From Varroa destructor (taxonomy: Eukaryota > Arthropoda > Arachnida > Mesostigmata > Varroidae), in assembly GCF_002443255.2 (NCBI RefSeq), contig NW_019211455.1:19505126-19569125 (forward strand): 64,000 nucleotides of DNA. The letters are read 5' to 3'. A program made the translations under genes and the position numbers. The notes beneath the pieces were generated by a model. It made no database searches, was not told where the DNA came from, and saw only the letters and a program-made list of their open reading frames with translations. This document shows, in pieces, positions 1 to 11,573 of this stretch. Numbering within the stretch: position 1 is the first letter of the stretch; every line of letters starts with the position of its first letter.

Positions 1-509
1 TGTGATGTTCCTACGCTAGATTTCTGCTGCTCGGCTTAGGAACAAAAAAATTGATGAATCGTATATTTAAACCACCACTATATGCCGTTAAAAAATATAA
101 GTAAGTTAAGCTATTGTGATAATCAGTTCTTCAGATCCATTTCCCCACATTCTGAAGTGATCATCAAAATTTAATGACTTGTTTCACGAACCTTTTGAAA
201 CGGAATTTCCATAAGTCGCGTCCGCTCTTGCTTGTGAGTACTCGAAGTCTATCGTGACTCTGTCTCTCGTTTGTATACATGTAATACTATGTACATAGTG
301 TGTGACTCGTGTTCCATTAAGAAGCCTGAACGAATTCGTCTGCCGTCCAGAGGACTGGAAAGGAGGCATTGCAACAAACGACACAATGGTGCCTTTTTCT
401 TGAGTCCTTCGTCCCAGCCCTTCGTTCTCCTTTTTCAGCTTAACCTCGTCCAAGCTATTCCCCACCGAAGCGTTCTCTAGGTGGGCTTGTGTTTGAGCCC
501 TCTCTGCTA

Positions 510-551
510 GACTGTGGGCTGGTCAGCCAGCTTAGCAGCTGACCAACAGTC
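510..551 (+). other. Bulged hairpin in upstream neuroligin intron
   Basis: GACTGT (510-515) pairs with ACAGTC (546-551), and TGGTCAGC (520-527) with GCTGACCA (538-545). A 4-base bulge (GGGC) and a 10-base loop remain. The hairpin sits in a locally GC-richer, AGC-repeat-like stretch. It may be chance structure or part of an untranslated or regulatory element. Confidence 0.5.
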
Positions 552-867
552 ATCACGAGCAGAGTGTACCACTAGCAGAGCGTCCTCGATCACTTAGTGC
601 AACAGCAATTCGATCGGAACGAACGAGGTAGCGGTTAAACAACAGCAGAAGCAGTAACAGAGGCAGTAGATACAGCACAGGGAATAGCAGCCACCGCTGC
701 AGAGTAGCCAGTTAATGGGTGATGTTGAGGGGTAACTGTCTCGGGTGCTAGTGACGGAAATGGCAATAATGAGTTTATAAAATAGCGAGATTCAATGGTC
801 GGCCAAAAAGCGGCCCCTGCTTATTCGATCGAGAGAGTACGAGGCCAAGATGCCTAGCGAGAGCCAA

Positions 868-946
868 CCGTAAAAAGAAGGACGAAGACGCCAGAACAGA
901 CACAGCCTGTTCTGGCATTTTCATCCTTTTCTGATGCCTTTTACCG
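868..946 (+). other. Pre-miRNA-like imperfect hairpin
   Basis: A perfect upper stem, GCCAGAACAG (890-899) with CTGTTCTGGC (907-916), has a 7-base loop. It continues through 878-889 against 917-928 (9 of 12 pairs). After an asymmetric internal loop on the 3' side, 868-877 pairs with 937-946 (8 of 10). The size and the two roughly 22-base arms resemble a microRNA precursor, but I recognise no known microRNA seed. It lies 245 bases upstream of exon A, in the preceding intron. Confidence 0.35.
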
Positions 947-1190
947 CGCTCTCCCTCGATTCCTCCTTTACTTACTCCCGTTTTACCAAATTCACGAATT
1001 TAATAGCGAGAACGATAGAGCAGACCTAAAGACAGCTTCTTTCTTTATTCAATTACTTCGATGAACCGAAATCGACAAGATGAACGACTAGTGGAAAGGA
1101 TGTACAAACTCAGTATTTCTTGCTTACACCTTATGTTGTATCTTTGTCATTTTTGGTTGTTTCCTGTTCGTTTTATCGTAACGACCTTAG

Positions 1191-1414
1191 GCGGAACGGC
1201 GCGACCGGATCATTCGCACGCTGGTGCGGAATCTATATTCATACCATCAGCAGGAGATCTTTTTGACGATCATCAACGAGTACACTGACTGGACGCGTTC
1301 GATCCAGCACCCAATCAGCATTCTGGAAGAGACGGCGGAAGCGTTAAGCGACGCACTTGTTGTGGGGCCCATCGTCGAAACGGGATCGCTGCACGCACAG
1401 GCTGTTGCCTATAG
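1191..1414 (+). CDS. Nlg: Neuroligin exon A (late esterase-like domain)
   Basis: Acceptor CCTTAG before GCG, donor AG|GTAAGC; the exon ends in phase 2. It encodes in-window residues 1-74, including [29 protein letters not shown] and [16 protein letters not shown]. These match the neuroligin stretch around '[13 protein letters not shown]' and 'EALSDAQVVAPxVQTG'. The in-frame TAG that forms part of the acceptor shows that the coding frame cannot extend further upstream in this exon. Confidence 0.93.
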
Positions 1415-3244
1415 GTAAGCTATATATAACCAGAAAATAGTTAAGACGGTAACTATTATAGTGTAAAGAGGCAATCTGCGGCGCATGTTAATCGTCATTG
1501 CATGTAACGCTCACATGTGAGTGTATTATGAACCTGGTCAAAGACGCATACGTTTTACATATTTATTTTAGCGTATGAGCAACTGTTTTCGTGCAGATGG
1601 TTAACATAACACGAAAGAAGCGTTGCAGCTTAGCGCTCTAGTAAGTGATATCAATTTAGCATCTTGCGCTATTGCTTTCATGTCGCAGGACGGTATTTAT
1701 GGATGTATGCATACAGTCATACAATCGATATAATGAACAAAATACGTAAGAAAAGGTCGTACATTCGAACCAGCGATAGATTAATCCGTTTCAGGGTCAA
1801 TCACGCAACAAACAAAGTTACTTATTTTCAGACGCACTCATTCGACGACCAACTTTTACGTATTCGGATACCACTCGGAAGAGAGCTTGTATGCGCAGAA
1901 AACTGGATGCGTCAATGGCGACGACCTGCCCTATGTACTAGGTGCCCCGTTGCTTGGCACCGCTTCAGCGCTATATGGCAATTACTCGAAACAGGAAGCA
2001 CAGCTGTCCGAGATGGTCATAAGTTACTGGGCGAACTTCTTTCGTTCAGGGTGCGTACCGTTCAAGAATCGGTTATTTCTACAGTTACTAACCAGCATGA
2101 CTACTACACAAGGCTAAAGAAGTGGTGGTGTGTTAAGGATTGCTGATATTAGAGGTGGTGTTTCGGTATTGGGATTGAGGGAACGAGGGTGCGTGGTGAA
2201 GTTTCCTGTTTGTTCTCTTTGCTGTGTCCCACTGTATTTCCACGTCTAGCAGGTCGAGCAGAAATAATATTAGCACCACGCGCTGCGTTGCTGTGTGATA
2301 CACATGATGGCTGGCCAACATCACGGACGATCCTTTACTTAGCTGCTGTCGCCCAAAAAGCCCAGGGTGACACTAGCTGCAGTTCCTTTTGTAGGCCTTC
2401 AGCCGCGGTCAGGTCGGAGAAGAAAGGTCAGAACGGTTAGCATAACATGATTAGCGGCTTGGGAGCCGATCGGTCATGGCCACTATATCTGGCGTCGGGC
2501 GGCACTCATCTTGAGTGTGCGTAGAAAGGTTATAACGCATAGGATTATTTCAGCTGACCCATCTGCCTACAATACGGCCGCTGGTAAATAGGCTAATCAT
2601 GTGTTACCGGGTAAATGCAGCTGACAGGCTGCGGGGTGTATGTGCGGAATAGTACCCTCCGGGTGAAAAATGGGGACACGAGAAGACTAAACATTTGAGA
2701 AATATTCCCTAAAAAATAAGGCGAGAAAAACACCTTCCGATGATTTGGGGAGTAAAATATATGGGCATGGCAAAGACGAGATGATGCTGTAAATAGAGCA
2801 GTATAAGCTAGACTGGGATGTACTTGTTCACTTCGAATAGATCCTAATGCGCAGTATCCTTTCTAGTAGCCTGTTGGCATTAGATGAATGGTGTGAAGCC
2901 AGGTAATAGAACGCTACTTCATTGTCAGTAGATTAGTTAGCAGTAGCTCTGTGTGCTTAAAGCGGTTCCACGTTCAGCATTTCTTGCGGTTCCAACCAGT
3001 ACTCAACGATTGCAACTACTACAAACTACTTATGTCCAACTGTATTGCGCTTTTTTCGTTTCACACGTATTTTCGGGGTTCGTTCTTCATTCACAGGTCT
3101 CCCAATGCTACCGATAGCGACATTGACTCAAAGAGCAAAATTCGATCAGAGCGCGTTGGTTGGCCTGACTACGAGCCGGTACATCAGAAATTTGTCACGA
3201 TAGGTAAGTTCCGATCGGCGTCCTGCTATGATTTTAATAAGGCC

Positions 3245-3299
<55 letters not shown>

Positions 3300-6200
3300 A
3301 AAGCTAGTCGTAATAGCTGGGGTTGCAACGTATTGTTATGACTTATCTACGCACTCCATCGAAATGCGCCTCTGTGAAGGTATGTGAGTAGTATTCAAAT
3401 TTATGCGCCACAAAATTCATAGACCATGCACAGATCGTAGTTCTTGTTCGTCAACCCTCATCGTTGCCGTGTTCGTGTCTCACAATCGCTGTGTTGTAGT
3501 CAGGCTTTGCAGTACTAAAGTATCCAAGAAGATCCACTGATAGAATAAAGCAGCGGCCTGCGCGTGTCGTTATTGCAGCTATTGTTGCGCGTAAAGGGCC
3601 TGTAGCGTAAATAGATGCGTTTGCTAGACGACATGCGTATTGACATATCTCGATTGAAGAGATTTTACTCGATGCGCATTGGACAGATACCGGCCGCGAC
3701 AACGACACTGATGCCTATAAGCGTCGATCCAGCACTGACAGCTGCAGGCGAACCCAAGGCTAGGCCCCATCCTTCAGTCCTTTTTTTCGTAGAGTTGCAA
3801 GATAAGGCGATGATGTGGTTGCTTCGGTTGCATAGGCATTTCTTTCGTAAACAAATCCATACCGGTAGTACCACGGACGCAGTAGCAATAGAGAAAGTAA
3901 CGATACCAGCAGCGGCTGTAAAAGGACAGCAGAATCAAACTTCCTTGCTTCGTGTTCCGGGTTCTTCCAAATGATTGCTTGTAGAGTAAACGATGCTTGC
4001 GTTTGTCATTGTCGTTGTCAACTCAAGCTGAGTTTCCTATTTTAGCTCGCATTACTGCCGTGACGAAGAGGCTGATCATGGCTTTGATAAAAAATGGAAG
4101 CGATACCACCTGAGCAACACGAGCAACGAGGACCGATGGCTGCCCTTGCAACTTTTTCTTCTTTAACCTTACCACGTATCAACTGTTCTTCTTAAGCGAC
4201 TTTCATAACCGAAACACAGGAGAAAAGATGCGATTTTTGTCACTGCCGCACGAACACACAGACGACGTTCGCTCGATCGCGCACCCACCCGTGTCGGCAC
4301 GCTTACGTGCCCGCTATAAATATACACTTATGCATATATATGTACACGTGGCTGTTGAAAGAGAACAATGAAATACCGGCCAAGATGGGTAGGGGGCCAT
4401 AGTGGTTGCGTCGGTAGCTAATGAAGCGCTATGACTGTGGATGTGCACAGTAGACTGCAGTCTGTAACACATTTTTCATGTGATGATGCGACGTACGCAT
4501 ACCGACGTGACTACGGTGGCACTAGCAATAACTTTGTGTTTAATTGCAGCGGCTGCGCTCATGTAGGACCGGTGTTCAGAAGAAAGAGGACCGAAGATCA
4601 AGTTAAGCAAGAAAGTTGTTTTCTATTAAGCCAGACTAGTACGTCCTATTGTCGATCTAACGATTATATTATTAGCATAGTAAGACGAAGACAAGACAGG
4701 CTGATACTTTCCAGAAAAAGTGCCCACACCTGGCCTACTTTATTGTTATCTTCTAGCAAAGCTTGCCTTGTGGCACTTTACAGTGCTGTCCTAATCTAAG
4801 TGTATGATAGAGTTATGTACTGTATGGTTTGTTTTGCTATGCATTTTTTCTCTACACCACTGACGTCTGTTCCGTCTGCATTTCGATTCGGTGGATCTTG
4901 CGATCCACAACGGCAACAACATGGACGCAATCGATATCGTCGCTGATTGTTCCGATGCTGTCGCAGGGATGAAACCTAAGGTTAGGGATCACTACCACGC
5001 CCATCGGCTGTCGATCTGGAATCGGCTGATCCCAAAGCTGCATCGGGCAGGAGCAGGAGGTGCAGCCCTCTCTAGAGACCACCACCTTCTTGAAGACTTC
5101 GACAACCAAGTGAGTACCGGTAGAACCTTCGAAGTAACCGTGTATAGCCTTGGTAGACGTAGCAGTAGTCATACACGTTGTAAGGACGCACCGAAGTTCA
5201 GTTGCTTTAGCGAGCCCCTAGCCCTGGATACATCTGTACCACTGCAATGTTTCCTACATTCCTGTCTCTATTCTTACATTTCTAGTTCATCTTGTCCAGC
5301 CATCGCTTGACCCTCGCCCAATCGATGATCAAACTGTCTACTTCAGGCTCATCCAGGGCAATAGTTTCCACTGCGTTTGAACGCTCAACCGCAAACAATC
5401 GTAACGACCCAAGCCCCTTAGCCTCGGCAGTTGTCTGATGTCCTTAGTACGCAATGATTGTCTCAAATATTTGCTAAGCCCAGGACAAGACAGTGGTCCC
5501 TAAACGTGGGAGCGGGAGGCAGAATGCAACAGAGGGAACTAAATATAAATATAATAAAAAGAAACAGAGGGTGGATGTTCTCTGTCCTAAGTCCAATTTC
5601 CCTATAGCATCCTTCAGTCGTCGATTGATGATAAGGAAGTGAAAAACGGAGAGCACTCAAATGCGAAGTATTAGCCGCGTTGCCACCCACTACCACCGAG
5701 TCTTAAAGGTAGGCAAGCAAGCATCGTGTTTATTGAGGCACACCATTGCTACGTATAGCTCATTTCTAAGCCATCGGTTACCCGGCGGTCCCTTTCTTAC
5801 CCAGTGTTGACTCAGTCAGGACGACCGACAGGCCGTGGATTGATATATATATGCACAAATATAACGTATATGTATGTGTATACGTGTGAGAGAGAAAGAG
5901 ATCATGGCCTAACTGGAGCCGGCTTTCCGAGACGTCGTTTCAGTGATATGAGTTCGACCCGTTGTAAAATGTTTATAGTGCACATACATTAGGGCTTCAG
6001 CCGCTATGGCTATGCTTGTAATGATAAATACAACAATAGATTTTGCGCCATAGGAAAAAGGTATATGATAAGTTAACCACCAAAAAAATTTATGAGAATT
6101 TAAAATACATGAACGGTGGCCGGTCCGACAGAAGGTCCAATACTGATAATACCGTATGCTTTTCTACCTAAAGTTTAAAAAACTACTCTAGTTTAAATAT

Positions 6201-9200
6201 AATTAATAATAAGGAAAGTAATCACGATATTTGTATTATTACCACTTTGTTGTCCTGTCATTGCAGGCGTCATATGCGGGTATTGTTCGCAACATCAGTT
6301 TAATGACAGTGTCTGCATCGGCACCAGTGTCAATTAGTCCTGGTCAGCAAGGCGGCAACCCTTCGCAAGTTCAGCAAGCTCATCAGCCACCTGATATCGG
6401 TGCGTTCGGCTTTTCGACCTGATTGGGCCTGATCACAGCAAGAGGATATAATAGCGGCATATTCTTGTCGATCTTTTTCTTGACTCTTAGCTCCACGCTT
6501 CTGGCGCTCTACCGACTTTTCGCCAATTGAATGATACAGCCGTTGTGGCAGTGTCGCCGTCGATGGCAAAACCCCGACCCAATGGTCCCGATACTGGTAA
6601 AACCGGAAACGGTACCACATTAGGTGGTTTGCTGATATTGCTCATCAATAGTAAGCGAAGCGAACGTTGCAAGGGGTCTCAATATAAATAACAAAGTGGA
6701 ATGATGTCCGTTATTCTGAGAGGACGCACCAAAGAAAGAAATAAAAGGTATTTTTTCTTGGGTCAAAACGATCTGCAGCAGATACCGTTAATAAACGTTT
6801 TATTACCACCAGAAACGCGGTGAGCATACGAGATATATATTTTTCTATACTATAGGACAGTGGCTTAAAAACGAAATAAGTGATGAAAAAATAAAATTAT
6901 AAAGCCTTGCCAAGCGTCTCAAAGGTTTATGAAACAATACTCTAATGTAATGTTAGGCTTCGATTCCAAAACTGAACGATATGACTTGAAGAAGATAATC
7001 TTGCAGGATCAAAATGCACGTTAGTCAGTGGTAGTTTGCGAGATAATTGTCATGATATGCGTTTACCAGTCTTTGTCGGTCGCATAAAGCATTATACTAG
7101 TAATCAATCAGAATGATTCCTGGCTCGCACCTATACAGGTAGGAGCGTGCATTTAACAACGTCTAAACTAAGGTACAGCTATTGAATAAGATGCGGGAAA
7201 ATCTCACGTTCTCGCCTGCATCAACGATAGCTAGTAATAATAATGGTTTCGTATCGCCAACGTTTTCACTCGTTTACCTTTTTTAGAGGGCCGTCCGTTA
7301 CTACCACATCATCTCGATGGGTCGGAGCAAAACCGGAGCTCTGAGTCCCAGTTCATGTCGGGGCTGGCCGGTTTTCCGCAGGGAACCTATTCGACAGCCC
7401 TCGGTGTGACGATCGCCGTTGGTTGTTCGTTACTTATACTTAACATCCTTATCTTCGCGGGGGTGTACTACCAGCGCGATAAGGGTCGGGGAGACAAAGA
7501 CAAAGAGGTTGCCAGCGGTCACAAGGTCCAGGTATGAAGGTTTGGTTCATTGGTTGGACATGCACAGTCACACTATTAATTATCTCGTACTGCTCATGTA
7601 TTTATCCTTGTCCGAGAGTATTTAGGTCAGATCAATTACCAATGACCTCACAATAATTGCGATAGCAGAACGTGGTCATTTTGCTTTAGTTACTACGTTT
7701 GTTGGAAGCAACATATCACGCACGATAAAGATGATAAAGTGGATTTAATCAACGAGAAAAAGCATTTACGTCGTAAAAGTACATTGACTATTAGATACAT
7801 AAAGAATGTACATTGTAAAATGACGCAAATGAAGGACTAGAAAAAAAAAAAAAGAGTAAATCCGTGAAGGAACGAATTATTTAAAGAGTAGGATAAGCAA
7901 TTCAAGTGAAATAGAGAACAACGTATCTAGCAGAACAAGTGGACGGGTTTAGCGTTATTTCCTTTTTGAACAAATACACTACATTACAGCTTTCGAATTC
8001 GATCAGAGAGGCGGTTCCAAACTCAACGCCCTCCCGCAAATCTCACAGAGAAGTCTCGACACGAGCCCAGCCCCGACAAGGAACGCTGCCCAAAAAAGTG
8101 TCCACTTTACCGAGACCACAACAAGTACGTATGAATCGATATGAGCAGGTTGAGTATAGCACTAGTGGACTTACAAGCGGTTGACCACTGCAAGCTTCTT
8201 TCCACAAAACAAAAAAACTGTCTATAACAATAGATAGGTGCAACATTATATTAGACAGAAAAGCATTTTAGTGGAAACAATAATAATAATGATAACCAAA
8301 CAGCCACTATCATCAGGCAGACACAGTAACACATACTTAAAAGGATGTTATATAGGATAGATAGAAATGTGGTAGCCAAGATGGTTTTTGAGGACGACGA
8401 AAGCGGCTGGGTTTGGTAAAGATGACTCGGCTTGAGTCAAGTGGAATAGTCGATGGTAGCGAGAAGCTTTCAGGAAAAGTTTTTCTACTTCCGCTTTTCT
8501 CTCTATAGGTAGGAGGCGGGAGAATGGCGGCGGAATCGTCTCGAATAGATGCTAGTGGTGAACGGCTGTCTATTCAGTCACCCTAGCCGGCTATGCCTTC
8601 CATTCCCAAATGCTGGATAGTATTCACTAGTACAGTGACCTCACCCACAGTTACTGCCATCACCACTTCCACCGGACAGCGCAAGTCAGAGCGGGACACA
8701 GAACTGTGCTGGCTTACGTTAGTTGACCATAGGTGCTGTGGCTAATTGCGTTCCTCTAGGCCTGTGCAGCGGCCGGAACCACCGCTGACGAAACTGGCTT
8801 CCCTATCCAAAGCGCCTTTCGGGGCCCGTCTTCTACCCATAAGAGCCAGAATCGTTCTTCTAACCACTGTGGCCAGCGTGAAGGCCTTGGTGGTGGGTAA
8901 GAAAAAAAAAGGTGGCCACTATGCCAACCCCACTCTTAACGCTTCGCTAATACGAATGTTGACTACCCCTGTATTCGTCCGTCGGTCCAGTCCTCGTTGG
9001 CGAGCGAGGCTATAGAAACCGCTATAGAGCAGTACCACGCTGTTATGAAAGATACTCTCGTAACGACGCGGGGTCTAGCCAACCAATGCAGCTAACGGCA
9101 CCCTGTATCTTTTTGGCCTTAATGCGTCAACCCCAGTGGTGCTTGCCCACTTCTTTTCTTTTCGGTAAACTAGCTCGCTAGGCTTTCCGTCACTTTAGGC

Positions 9201-11538
9201 TTCCGCCGTAATCCCATTTGCACGAGTTGCCTGTCATGTGTCGGGCGCTCTCGATGTTGCTGTCGCCGATGTTGGTGTTCCACGGGGCTGGTGGTACGAT
9301 GAGTCTATGGCATCGTTGCTCTGCGCTATCATGCAACTTCTTCATATGGCTCTATAGTGTGTTTTTATGAGTGTGGTAATATTATTAACGTTGCCGTATT
9401 ATCACTTGTCGGTCTTCCTTGTCGTCGGTGTCGGCCGTCCTATTGCGGGTTGTGGTTTTCCCAAGCAGCGCAGCTGTATGATGACAGCATCTGTAGTGCA
9501 GCAGCCATACCAAGCGAGTACACTGCAACGGCCCTCCTCGGGAGTGGGGGCCACGTCGGGCCCCGAGGTAACCCGACCGGAGGGCTCGGACTCGTACTCA
9601 CAGCAGGTGGCACCCTCCAACGACAGCTCCGACAACACCAGCATGAACAGCACCACGCTGCACCATCAGGGGGCGCTACAAACGCACCAGGAGTTCTACA
9701 GCCAGATTTGCTTGAATTACAGCGAGCTTCAAACTCTGCCACATCCTCCGCGCTCTTTGTTGGCAACTGGCACAACCCAACAGCAACTTAAGGTAAGTCC
9801 ACTGGCCTAGCAGAACTTGTCACTATACGTAGAGCAGCAGCTACGGCGGGGGGTACCTTGAGCTATTACATCATACAAAAGTCGTTGCGGCCGCTTCGAC
9901 CATTGCTTGTTTTTCAGGTCTTGAAACTTTTCTCCGATTTTAAATTCTGGTTCGTTTTCTATGTTTCTCAGACTCGCTCATCTTGGGTTTTTCAGATCAC
10001 CCTTTCCCTTTTTTGTTCTCGCTGCCTCTACAGAGGACCTGAAAGGGGTTACGTATGCAGCACGTAGTAGTTGATGCCTCGAGTGGCCACTACGAGTCTG
10101 CTACTTAGCCACTGGCAATGAACGTCTACAGAAAGGCCGCTTCTTGTGTTTCGTGCACGGCACGAGGAGCCACCATGCTGCCACTGTTAAGGCTACGAAC
10201 GACTGCTAATGCTATTTCGGAAAACTAGCTGAAGAGCCACGGTCTGTAGTCGACCACCAGTCGGCGAATATAGCCCTTAGCGCTTCTAGCATCATCTATC
10301 GTGCGTATGCGTGTAACATGAACAAGCCTTGACTAGGTACTATTATATACACGGCCAGCCCTCAGCGCTCACAGTTAGTTGCAAACAGCGAGCCAGCGGA
10401 GTATCATTTCTAGGATGCTTATGGGTTATGTATCGCTGTTTTCTCGTAGGCCTTTGATGGGATACATCTGGAGAACACAGCTGCACTCACCATTGGTCCG
10501 CAACATCCGGTTCAGTGAAGGCAGCAATACTGCTAGTGGCTACTTAGTGCTCTAACCCACCCCGAAGGCCACAATTAGCAGCATCTACATAGTCTGAATG
10601 CACCCCATAAGATTGAGGAGATTCGGACGATTCGAGGCGCCAGATAGATAGCTGAAAAAACAAACTAAAAAGAAAAACGAGCGGTACTCAAATGCGATTT
10701 CTGTTACGGAGCTACATATCCGTGGTTCCGTTACTAACTAATGTTAGACTAGGTTATTCATTTTTGAAATACTGATCTCCGTTGCTCACATATAGATTAT
10801 ATGTGGTCGTAGTAGTTGATGCTTCTTGTAAGGATGAGTCATTTCAGCCATATTTGGGGATTCGGCGTCGCATATAAGCAGTTTGGTCCTAGTTTTTTTG
10901 TCTTTCAATATTAAGATGGTTTTTGTCTTTTCGTACCAACTGCCTTTATCTATAGAGAACGATTTTATTTTCGTGTATGTTACTGGGAATATCTTTGAAA
11001 ACGAAAACTGTTCAATTCATGCGTTTTTACTTCCGTTTCGAGTTGTGTTTATTTCTCGAATTTTGGTGACTGTCTGATAAAATACGTGGAAGAAATCTAT
11101 AGAGTAATCACTAAAAACTGCTCAAAAGTAAAGCACACTTTTTCATCTTTAGGGCTTTCTGTGCAGACAGAAACAGGTCCATTTGATAGCATGCTTTTAT
11201 CTCATGAACGGCAACAGTTGGCTTAAAAATTAAGTCAGCTTCATCTCTTATTCTAGTACATCAAAAAATAACTAATCTTTTTACCTAATATTTATAAAGA
11301 TTTTTTCCTTGATTTAAGCTAAAGTATATTTACCACTGAAGCCGCAATTAAAATTGATTGCGTCTCGATTTGCGTAGTCAGGTTACCTGCTTTAAAACGA
11401 TTTTGTTTTTGTCTACAACAAACACTAAATCCTCAAAAGAGGTCCTTCCAGTAGGCAATGCGCACACCATTATTAGGACAAACATTGACTCTATTTTCGA
11501 CAAGGCATTGATTCAAAGAAGGGTATCATATGTGCCTT

Positions 11539-11573
<35 letters not shown>

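Larger units (their letters stand above)
1..1190 (+). other. Intron upstream of neuroligin exon A
   Basis: No coding exon was recognised. The stretch from about 480 to 950 is richer in G+C and AGC-like triplets than its surroundings and carries the two hairpins above. It could be an internal untranslated or regulatory region, or plain intron. The rest is AT-rich. Confidence 0.5.

Noticed and set aside
1664..2146. 160-codon + frame, the longest in the window
   Set aside because: It overlaps neuroligin exon B in another frame; the true frame is fixed by strong homology and splice phase.
4431..4799. 122-codon ATG-initiated frame inside neuroligin intron C-D
   Set aside because: No family resemblance, no splice-compatible phase with the flanking exons, and codon use like the surrounding intron.
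8746..9015. 89-codon GC-rich frame in intron G-H
   Set aside because: The composition is tempting, but there is no ATG, no flanking splice sites giving a consistent phase, and no homology.
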